Shown: one piece after another, positions 41,951-49,324 of the stretch
How the letters are laid out: every line of letters begins with the position of its first letter
Numbering within the stretch: the stretch's first letter is position 1
Assembly (NCBI GenBank): GCA_947459195.1
Contig: CANHCS010000001.1
Span: forward strand, 33,391-97,390
DNA length: 64,000 nucleotides
Reading direction: 5' to 3'
Source: Sphingobacteriaceae bacterium
GTDB lineage: Bacteria; Bacteroidota; Bacteroidia; Sphingobacteriales; Sphingobacteriaceae
The notes under the pieces: model-generated
Told to the model about the DNA's origin: nothing
The model's input: the letters and a program-made list of their open reading frames with translations, nothing else
Database searches by the model: none
Program-made: the position numbers and the translations under genes

Positions 41951-42025
41951 GGCCCGTTCGTCTAGGGGTTAGGACGCAAGATTTTCATTCTTGAAACAGG
42001 GGTTCGATTCCCCTACGGGCTACCA
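41951..42025 (+). tRNA. tRNA-Glu (TTC)
   Basis: GGCCCGTTCGTCTAGGGGTTAGGACGCAAGATTTTCATTCTTGAAACAGGGGTTCGATTCCCCTACGGGCTACCA. Confidence 0.95.
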
Positions 42026-43532
42026 TAAGGGAAAGGTCAGATTTACTCTGACCTTTTTTCATTGTTTTTCCTACAAAAAATTCATTTAAACCATAAATAA
42101 GATTGATTATCTCATTGTCCCCATTGGTTCGATAATTTGAGTTCTCGTAAATTAATTTTTCGGTAAATATCAAACCAAGCAGCTTCTTCCTTATTTCAAT
42201 TGTTGAATTTTTGTAGTATTCCTTAATGTTTCCAATAAGTGTGATGCCGTATTTTAAGTATTTGTCATACCCACTCTCTTGATGTTCAATTTCACTAATC
42301 CTTAATTCCAAAGTCGCGATATTTCTCTTTGTTTTCTCATTGTAATTACGGAATGTATCCTTGTCTATTGTGCCTTGAATCAAATGTTCAGTAGCCTTAT
42401 TTAGATTTTCACGACATTTAACAATATCTTCATCTAACTTTCTTATTTCATCTTGTCTATTTCCCTCGCTCGTTTCGAAAATATCCTTTATAATTGCTAA
42501 ATATAGCTCTATGATTTCTGGTTGAACCTTCAAACTCTCTAAGTAGCTTTCAAAAGCCGAATGAATTTTATTTGCAGAATGTCTTTCTTTACAACCAGGT
42601 TGACAATGGTAGTAATAGTATTTTCCACCATTACCTTTTGAAGCACTTCCTGTTAAATTAGTACTACATTTAGGACAAACCAGGAAACCCCTTAGAGGTA
42701 ATAGTTCGTTAACCTTGACTGATTTTAGAGTTATTTTTGATTTTTTTAGGCTAATTTGTTGTACTCTATTGAATAGTTCTTCGGGAACAATACTATCATG
42801 TACCCCCTTTACAATTTGCATATCCTCATCCCCCAATGCAGGGACCACTACATATCCAGCATAAACATATCTATGAAACATTTTATTAAAGGCTGATTTT
42901 TTCAAGCTCATACCTTCGGGTATTAGCATTTTTCTAACTTCCTCTTTCTCGTAGATACCTTGTGAATATAGTTCGAACGCTTTTCGGATAAGAATGGCTT
43001 TCTCATTTGGAATTAAAATCCGCTTATTAAGTGCGTCATCAGTAAAAGAATAACCAAAAGGAGCGGTAGAAACATAACGACCTTCTTTCATCGCCCTTCG
43101 CATACCATTTGCAGTATTCATTGCCCTTCTATCATTCTCAACTTCGGGAGCAGTCAAGTAAAAACTTAACATAAATTTACTCTCTGGTTTTGTTGGGTCA
43201 ATCCATCCCTCAATAGCATTAACCTCTACACCATAACTTTTCAGTAGTTTGATTTTAGCTAATGCATCAGTTATATTTCTTGAAAATCGGTCCCATCTTG
43301 AAACAAGAAAGTAGTCAATTTTTAACTTCTTTTTAGTTATCAATTGCTCTATTTCTCTAAATTTCGGTCTTTCAAAATTTTTGGCGGAGAAATCTTCTTG
43401 GAAATGACCAACAATATCGATGGAATTAAACTTGCAGAACTGCTCGAGTTTGCTTTTTTGGTCCAGTAAACTATACCCTCTATTAGCCTGTTCGTCTGTA
43501 GAAACTCGGGTATAAATTATTGCATTCTTCAT
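41985..43532 (-). CDS. Large serine recombinase (resolvase + recombinase + zinc-ribbon domains)
   Basis: MKNAIIYTRVSTDEQANRGYSLLDQ, WDRFSRN, CPKCSTNLTGSASKGNGGKYYYYHC; C-terminus RRGIEPLFQE encoded antisense in tRNA-Glu. Confidence 0.93.
   Translation of the reverse strand: MKNAIIYTRVSTDEQANRGYSLLDQKSKLEQFCKFNSIDIVGHFQEDFSAKNFERPKFREIEQLITKKKLKIDYFLVSRWDRFSRNITDALAKIKLLKSYGVEVNAIEGWIDPTKPESKFMLSFYLTAPEVENDRRAMNTANGMRRAMKEGRYVSTAPFGYSFTDDALNKRILIPNEKAILIRKAFELYSQGIYEKEEVRKMLIPEGMSLKKSAFNKMFHRYVYAGYVVVPALGDEDMQIVKGVHDSIVPEELFNRVQQISLKKSKITLKSVKVNELLPLRGFLVCPKCSTNLTGSASKGNGGKYYYYHCQPGCKERHSANKIHSAFESYLESLKVQPEIIELYLAIIKDIFETSEGNRQDEIRKLDEDIVKCRENLNKATEHLIQGTIDKDTFRNYNEKTKRNIATLELRISEIEHQESGYDKYLKYGITLIGNIKEYYKNSTIEIRKKLLGLIFTEKLIYENSNYRTNGDNEIINLIYGLNEFFVGKTMKKGQSKSDLSLMVARRGIEPLFQE
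42032..42059 (+). terminator. Rho-independent terminator after tRNA-Glu
   Basis: AAAGGTCAG ATTTACT CTGACCTTTTTT. Confidence 0.75.
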
Positions 43533-43674
43533 CCTGTTTGGATTTATTTTTAAAAGTCTCGTAATCTAATCTTCCTAAGCAATATAATACTTCTCTTATC
43601 GCTTTAATATTTTCAGTCGAATAAAATTTGCCTGATTTCGTAAGTATTGATTTACAATGTTCGATTGAGAGCAT
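43483..43674 (-). CDS. Small hypothetical protein upstream of and overlapping the recombinase
   Basis: Internal start MLSIEHCKSILTKSGKFYSTENIKAIREVLYCLGRLDYETFKNK; overlaps the recombinase by 50 nt; longer ORF starts at 43752. Confidence 0.6.
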   Translation of the reverse strand: MLSIEHCKSILTKSGKFYSTENIKAIREVLYCLGRLDYETFKNKSKQDEECNNLYPSFYRRTG

Positions 43675-43925
43675 AATATAAACTTGTATCGATTTTAATA
43701 ATTCGATGTAAAGCACGTTAAAATGCTTATGTGAAAAAATCAATGTGGACAACTTTCAATTATCTGGGTGCTTGTTACAATAATTAAATCGCCTTTTTTA
43801 TTTATACACTTTATCATAACTTTATGAGAGATTGAATACAGAAAGTGAAATATTTCATTTTCAAATACTGTTTTAATACTAACTAAGCCTATATCTCACC
43901 AATCTCAAAACAACTAAGTCCCAAT

Positions 43926-44411
43926 ATGAAAAAAACAATTCTAATCTTAATTCTACTCCCATTATTCACATTTGGTCAAAGAGAAAGCAAGGATAGTTTG
44001 CAGATTAATGAAAAAGCTCTTGGTTGGTTTAAATCTAATTATGTAGAAAAGAGTTTCAAGGACCCTTATTCTTTTAAACTAATGAAAATTTCAAATAGTT
44101 CAATTTCATTTAAACAATGGATATTAAATGATTTAGAATCTGCTCAAAGAGCAATTTCTGAATATGAGCAAAAAAAGAAATTAGATAAGTATGAAAAAGA
44201 GTTATATGATGGTACTGTTAAACGAAGAGCTTTATATCAGGAGCAATTAAATACGTTGACTCCGGAAGATTCACAAAAGGTTAAGTGTTACGAAATCTTG
44301 ATAGACTGCTATGGTGCAAATTCATATGGCAACTTGATTTTGAGTAAATATAAATTCAATTTTTTCACTGATAAACTTCCCCCAGTTTCATACGTGCAAA
44401 AAGTTAATTGA
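43926..44411 (+). CDS. Secreted hypothetical protein (island cargo)
   Basis: Signal peptide MKKTILILILLPLFTFGQ; 161 aa. Confidence 0.7.
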   Translation: MKKTILILILLPLFTFGQRESKDSLQINEKALGWFKSNYVEKSFKDPYSFKLMKISNSSISFKQWILNDLESAQRAISEYEQKKKLDKYEKELYDGTVKRRALYQEQLNTLTPEDSQKVKCYEILIDCYGANSYGNLILSKYKFNFFTDKLPPVSYVQKVN

Positions 44412-44466
44412 AGTCTTGATTGTTAAAGGATTATAATATTAGATTTAACTATTAAAACATTTAACC

Positions 44467-44805
44467 ATGAAAGAAAACCAAGACTACACCAAACTCAAAG
44501 ACGACACAATTGAATATTTAGAAACAAATGACGAAAACAACCTAAGGAGAGTTGCAACCTTTGTTTTGTTAATTGGTATAGGAATTTCCATATTATCCTT
44601 TATTTACCTTTCTTTTATTACGGTTCCCCATCGTGACTACCCCCTTACACAAAAGGAATATGTATTTAACCCATCTGGGTTCATTGCAAGTATTGGTACC
44701 CTTATGGGGTCAATTTTACTTTGGTCACTCTTAAGGGTGATTTCTAATATTTCAATATCCCTTAAGGAACTTAATGCAAATTACACAACTAAAAATTTTC
44801 GATAG
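44467..44805 (+). CDS. Two-TM hypothetical membrane protein (island cargo)
   Basis: Hydrophobic segments VATFVLLIGIGISILSFIYLSFI and GFIASIGTLMGSILLWSLL. Confidence 0.65.
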   Translation: MKENQDYTKLKDDTIEYLETNDENNLRRVATFVLLIGIGISILSFIYLSFITVPHRDYPLTQKEYVFNPSGFIASIGTLMGSILLWSLLRVISNISISLKELNANYTTKNFR

Positions 44806-44827
44806 AATTTTAAAAAAGTATTAAAAC

Positions 44828-45046
44828 ATGGGAACAACAACTGAACCCCTCTTTGGGGTTGTATTAGTTATTTTTTTACTTATTGGTATTTTCCTGTTGA
44901 TAAGAGGATTAAATCTTTGGTATTGGAAAATTGAAGAAAGGATTGAAATTGAAAAAGAACAATTACGTGTACAAAGAGAAATATTGAGTAATCTTCAGGA
45001 TTTCATGAGTGAATTAGAAAAACGAAAAAATAATTCTTTTTATTAA
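44828..45046 (+). CDS. Single-TM small protein with C-terminal helical tail (island cargo)
   Basis: LFGVVLVIFLLIGIFLLIRGLNLWYWKIEERIEIEKEQLRVQREIL. Confidence 0.6.
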   Translation: MGTTTEPLFGVVLVIFLLIGIFLLIRGLNLWYWKIEERIEIEKEQLRVQREILSNLQDFMSELEKRKNNSFY

Positions 45047-45159
45047 GTATCCTAATAAAATTATTGTGGTAGCCAAGTGTAGCTACATGCCGTTGGTAGC
45101 AAGTCTAAAGTCAGACGCCCTACAAACAAACCGATACAAATTCAAAAAATTAAAGAGAT

Positions 45160-46077
45160 ATGAACAAATTAAACATTTTACTCTTTTTAACACTGGTTGT
45201 TGTTTTAACTTCTTGCGACAAAACATATAAGTATGTAGAGAAGGTTAGTGAAGAAAGTATTTTAGGTGGGACAGTAATAAAAGAGAAAGATGAAACAATT
45301 ATTATGGCAAAGGACGACTCTACTGCATACTTGGAAGCATTCCGGAAGTTTTGTATTTCGGTTAAAGTTAAAAAGTACATGGATAAATCAATGGGTAAGA
45401 CATATTCTACACCCATAAGTTTTAAACTTTTAAATGACAAGGGTGAAGACATAACAAGCACTACATTATTTGCAAGCCGAACTAAACGTGAAAAAGAAAT
45501 TGAAGAACGAATATTTTCAATGAAAAACAGCGTTCAAGATGCAGTTGACAATAACAGAAAAGAGAGAATAGAAGAATTTAAAAAAACAGCAAAAATTGAT
45601 TCTGCAAAAATTAAAGAATTGAAGAAATTTTTTAGAATTAAAAAAGACGAATTTTCTACAACAGGAAAAACCTGGTATACACCCAAGTCAGCTCCAAGAT
45701 ATACAAATAGAAATGGATTATATTGCTATTTCCAAACGGAGAATGGTATTCCGAGCAATTTTAGATTTAGAATGCAATACTATTCGGACGATTGGTTGTT
45801 TTTTAGTAAAGTGCAATTTTCAATAGATGGGAAAGCATATGAGTATGTACCTATGGACACAGAAACTGATAATGGGGACGGTGGACGTATTTGGGAATGG
45901 TTTGATGAAAGTGTTTCCGAAAGCGACAAAGAATTAATAAATGCTTTAGCGAATGCAAAATCAGCTAAAATGAAACTGATAGGTAGACAATATTTTGATA
46001 TAAAAAATATAACACAGGAACAAATAAAAAGTATTAAACGAACATTAGAATTGTATCAAGCAATGGGTGGAAAATAG
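45160..46077 (+). CDS. Hypothetical lipoprotein (island cargo)
   Basis: Lipobox MNKLNILLFLTLVVVLTSCDK; 305-aa intact ORF. Confidence 0.75.
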   Translation: MNKLNILLFLTLVVVLTSCDKTYKYVEKVSEESILGGTVIKEKDETIIMAKDDSTAYLEAFRKFCISVKVKKYMDKSMGKTYSTPISFKLLNDKGEDITSTTLFASRTKREKEIEERIFSMKNSVQDAVDNNRKERIEEFKKTAKIDSAKIKELKKFFRIKKDEFSTTGKTWYTPKSAPRYTNRNGLYCYFQTENGIPSNFRFRMQYYSDDWLFFSKVQFSIDGKAYEYVPMDTETDNGDGGRIWEWFDESVSESDKELINALANAKSAKMKLIGRQYFDIKNITQEQIKSIKRTLELYQAMGGK

Positions 46078-46274
46078 CAATAATAGCAAAGAGTGTTAGT
46101 TTTTCAATCAATATATTAGTTATAAAAATCAAAAGAAGATAAATCATAAAGAATACATCCCCTTATGAAAAGCTGTTTTTGCATATGAGGACAAAAATGG
46201 GCTTTTCAGATAACAAGCTAAAGGGGAAGGTTTTTATCTAACTGTTAAAATCACATTAATAAAGGAAAGGTATC

Positions 46275-46457
46275 TTGGATGATATATATGTTACCCTTGA
46301 TGGAGGTAGTAATACATTCAGAGAGGTAAAGCGTTACTTTGATAATCCAGAAATTGCAAATGAATTAAGAAGAGGGATTATAGTTACATTTAATGAAAAT
46401 TGGGTTGGATTAATGGGTAATATTTTAATTAAGGAGTTTGAGTTAATACAAGATTGA
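46275..46457 (+). CDS. Small hypothetical ORF, possibly a gene fragment
   Basis: 60 aa, TTG start only, no recognised motif. Confidence 0.3.
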   Translation: MDDIYVTLDGGSNTFREVKRYFDNPEIANELRRGIIVTFNENWVGLMGNILIKEFELIQD

Positions 46458-46459
46458 AT

Positions 46460-46588
46460 ATGAATTTATTCGGAATTACAGGTAGTAAGGTATATGCCGA
46501 TTTAACCCCACTTCCGTCTAAAAATTTGTATAACCCTGAACGATTCTTCAGACATCATATCTTTCCAATTGAGAAAGTTGAAAGTTAA
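46460..46588 (+). CDS. Micro-ORF (42 aa) with NPERFFRHH motif
   Basis: MNLFGITGSKVYADLTPLPSKNLYNPERFFRHHIFPIEKVES; below the ORF-track cutoff. Confidence 0.35.
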   Translation: MNLFGITGSKVYADLTPLPSKNLYNPERFFRHHIFPIEKVES

Positions 46589-46598
46589 AGGACGTATA

Positions 46599-47072
46599 CT
46601 AAGAGAGAACTCCAATTACGAAAATTATAAAAATTATAATTGCAATCCATGCAATTACTATCATAGAATTATCGCTATCATAATTTACTGATGGGTTTTG
46701 TTTTCTATAAGCACTCAAACCACCCGTTTGAATATAGTTCTCCAAATAATCCAAAAATTCTCTTTTTATTTTTTCAGCAGTATTGTGAGTAACCGTTGTG
46801 AGTAACCCATCTGAATTACTAATCTTCAGTTTTAGATTGGTTTTATTAGGTTCTAAACTTACTATTTGACACTCTATGACAAATTTCGAACCGAAAGTTG
46901 GGCTGTAATCAAAGGTTATAGTTTTATACAAAGATTTGATTGCCGGGTTATAGAAGTTTGAATTAGATTGAACAACTATAGAAACCGATGAAAACAGTTT
47001 TTCATCGTCAACATTGAAATTATAATTACCCTCTAATGCTGGTAATTGGTGTCTTTGATAATAAGTTCCCAT
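46599..47072 (-). CDS. Hypothetical protein with C-terminal TM anchor (island cargo)
   Basis: MIVIAWIAIIIFIIFVIGVLS tail; 157 aa. Confidence 0.65.
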   Translation of the reverse strand: MGTYYQRHQLPALEGNYNFNVDDEKLFSSVSIVVQSNSNFYNPAIKSLYKTITFDYSPTFGSKFVIECQIVSLEPNKTNLKLKISNSDGLLTTVTHNTAEKIKREFLDYLENYIQTGGLSAYRKQNPSVNYDSDNSMIVIAWIAIIIFIIFVIGVLS

Positions 47073-47097
47073 GTTCTATTTTTTTATATCTAATCCA

Positions 47098-47289
47098 TCA
47101 AAGCCTGTAAAAAGAATTGATTTGTTCATTCGTCATCTTTGTGCCGTCTTTCTCATACAATAACTTTAAAAGATAGTTTGTTCTTTTTGTGTTCTTGTCA
47201 ATTGATGAGAAAACTAAATAAAACATAATAATTATAATCAGTTGAATTCCTAAAATGATAAATAGTACGGTTGATACATCGTTAGTCAT
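47098..47289 (-). CDS. Single-TM small protein (island cargo)
   Basis: VLFIILGIQLIIIIMFYLVFSS; directly upstream of and co-directional with 46599-47072. Confidence 0.55.
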   Translation of the reverse strand: MTNDVSTVLFIILGIQLIIIIMFYLVFSSIDKNTKRTNYLLKLLYEKDGTKMTNEQINSFYRL

Positions 47290-47460
47290 ATTTTTCTGTT
47301 TTTAAGTTATTTGACTAATCTAAATTTATTATTTTTTAATTGTTTCAAGGGATTGATTTGAAAAATTATTTGAATTATAAATACTTATAACTTGTTATTC
47401 TTTTAGGTTCATTGTTTGTGTGCCAATTTGATAATCCATCAAATTATTCTTTAAAACCAT

Positions 47461-47532
47461 ATGTGTCAAAAAAAGAGTCAGAATCCTGAACAGTTCTTTA
47501 GTCAGCATTTGATTTCATTAGAGAAAGAGTAA
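47461..47532 (+). CDS. Micro-ORF (23 aa) with NPEQFFSQH motif
   Basis: MCQKKSQNPEQFFSQHLISLEKE; resembles 46460-46588 C-terminus. Confidence 0.3.
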   Translation: MCQKKSQNPEQFFSQHLISLEKE

Positions 47533-47661
47533 AAACTAAAAATAATTTACTAAGATTCTTTTGTTGATTTTTTTGAGTCAAATAAGGTCTATATCCTTCT
47601 TTTGCACTTTAAATTGGAAAAATAGTTTACTATTTTTATGCTAATAGATTAAGAAAGTAAA

Positions 47662-48219
47662 ATGAAAAACATTATTGTAACTACTATGGTAGTAGTGCTT
47701 ACAACGACAGCACTTTTGGGTCAAGAATTTTTAGGCGTCAAGGTTGATGGGAAAAAAGAGACGGTTATTGCTGCATTTAAGTCGAAAGGGTTTGCTCCAA
47801 GCGGCGAAATGTCGGACAATGTTGTTACAATGAAAGGTGTTGCTGCAGGCAAAAATATAGAAATCAACATTGTCAGTACTCCATTGACTAAAACAGTCTG
47901 GAAATTTTCTGTTTACCTACCAAAACAAAGTAATTGGTATTCTTTAAAGGCACAATATGAAGAATACTTAAAGCTCTTAACAGAAAAGTACGGGGAACCA
48001 ACGAACATGTATAATTTCTTCTCAAGCCCTTACGAAGAGGGAGATGGTTATGAAATGACTGCAGTGTATGCTGAGAAATGTCATTATGCTGCTTTTTGGA
48101 AGCAGGGGTATGCTATAAATATATCCCAATGGAAACAAGTTAACATTGTCTATGAAAATGATGTTAATAGTGATTTAAATCGCAAAGAAAAAGACCAGGT
48201 GAATAAAAACATATTCTAA
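47662..48219 (+). CDS. Secreted hypothetical protein (island cargo)
   Basis: Signal peptide MKNIIVTTMVVVLTTTALLGQ; 185 aa. Confidence 0.72.
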   Translation: MKNIIVTTMVVVLTTTALLGQEFLGVKVDGKKETVIAAFKSKGFAPSGEMSDNVVTMKGVAAGKNIEINIVSTPLTKTVWKFSVYLPKQSNWYSLKAQYEEYLKLLTEKYGEPTNMYNFFSSPYEEGDGYEMTAVYAEKCHYAAFWKQGYAINISQWKQVNIVYENDVNSDLNRKEKDQVNKNIF

Positions 48220-48430
48220 TCTTCTCCATGCAGTAGTTACAACCAGTACACCTTCTTCCTAATGAAAGTATACAATTAAGGTTGTATTCCCTTATAGGAT
48301 GGATATTGCTTCTCAAATATCTCTGACACCCTTTGTTATTTTTTGCTTTTAGCGTTATAAATAGGTATAATATGTCTTAGTGTATACAATTCCCGTAATT
48401 TCACCTTAGTTCGGTTCGATAATTGAAGCT

Positions 48431-48440
48431 TACGGGCTAC
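48431..48440 (+). repeat. Degraded copy of tRNA-Glu 3' end (candidate att site)
   Basis: ggttcgat-N10-tacgggctac (48413-48440) versus tRNA ggttcgattcccctacgggctac. Confidence 0.65.
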
Positions 48441-48441
48441 T

Positions 48442-48477
48442 AAAAACCTCATTTCTGATTTCAGAGATGAGGTTTTT
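48442..48477 (+). terminator. Rho-independent terminator following the degraded tRNA 3' end
   Basis: AAAAACCTCAT ... ATGAGGTTTTT, 11-bp perfect stem. Confidence 0.8.
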
Positions 48478-48575
48478 TATTTTACGGGTTAAACAAAGTA
48501 AACATTTATTAAACTTCAATACTAGATTTATCCTTGGAGGTGATAGTTATTTTTAGAGTTTTAATTATCATGGAT

Positions 48576-49013
48576 TTATTTTTTGATGGAGTAATAGAAT
48601 GTCCCAACGCCTCCACGATTCATCCCACCAATTAGTACCGTTGTGTCGATTTTACTTAATACTTTATTATTATTTATGTATATAGAAGAAGTTGAACTTC
48701 CTTTCTTGTCTAAGATATAAAAGGTCGTTTCAAATCCAACATCCAATGGTCTTTTGTTACTGGTAATTGTAAACGTAGTATCCCAGGAATTAACTCCACT
48801 TTTAGGGTAAACATATTCTGATAATCCATTTTCTCCCACAATTTTCGTAATTCTAAATGCTGACCTAGGACCAAAGCTAGCGGGAGGTTCGATGATACCT
48901 GTACTAAATTTTAGTTCATATTTTACAGTTATAGGGACAGGACGTGTTGTTTTATCTTTGGAGCAACTACTAAATAAACACACCAAAAACAAAATATTAA
49001 TAATTTCTTTCAT
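48576..49013 (-). CDS. Hypothetical lipoprotein
   Basis: Lipobox MKEIINILFLVCLFSSCSKDK; 145 aa; lies between the two downstream att-like sites. Confidence 0.7.
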   Translation of the reverse strand: MKEIINILFLVCLFSSCSKDKTTRPVPITVKYELKFSTGIIEPPASFGPRSAFRITKIVGENGLSEYVYPKSGVNSWDTTFTITSNKRPLDVGFETTFYILDKKGSSTSSIYINNNKVLSKIDTTVLIGGMNRGGVGTFYYSIKK

Positions 49014-49198
49014 ATGAATCAGTTAATCTATGAATTAAATATTTCCAAATTTAAAATTCTTTAAGGAAACTGTCATTCCTCTATTCTCTATATTTCAATG
49101 AAGGTTCATTGTATAGTATTTAGAACTATATGAGTTCGAAGTCCTGTTAAAAAAGTGCTGTAAAACATTTATAAAAGCACATTATGACTGAGGTGTGT

Positions 49199-49213
49199 TT
49201 CCCCTACGGGCTA
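49199..49213 (+). repeat. Distal copy of tRNA-Glu 3' end (candidate attR)
   Basis: ttcccctacgggcta, 15/15 identical to 42008-42022. Confidence 0.75.
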
Positions 49214-49246
49214 AAAAACCCTTAGCAATTATATTGAGGGTTTTTT
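49213..49246 (+). terminator. Rho-independent terminator following the distal tRNA 3' end copy
   Basis: AAAAAACCC ... GGGTTTTTT. Confidence 0.75.
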
Positions 49247-49324
49247 ATTTTGTAACCTTTCTGTTTGCATCTTTATCCTTTCATGATTTTCTGTAAATTG
49301 CTCTCTTAACCAATTGAATCAATC

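Larger units (their letters stand above)
42008..49213. mobile_element. Integrated island at tRNA-Glu 3' end; serine recombinase at the left end; right end either ~48440 or ~49213
   Basis: 15-bp direct repeat ttcccctacgggcta at 42008-42022 and 49199-49213; partial copy tacgggctac at 48431-48440; recombinase and AT-rich orphan cargo between. Confidence 0.75.

Noticed and set aside
41985-43532. Recombinase as a DNA invertase controlling a phase-variable promoter
   Set aside because: No convincing long inverted repeats flanking a nearby promoter; direct repeats at tRNA-Glu fit integration better
43483-48219. Classical toxin-antitoxin, restriction-modification, CBASS or retron system in the island
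   Set aside because: No nuclease, methyltransferase, cyclase, reverse transcriptase or recognisable TA motif in the translated ORFs
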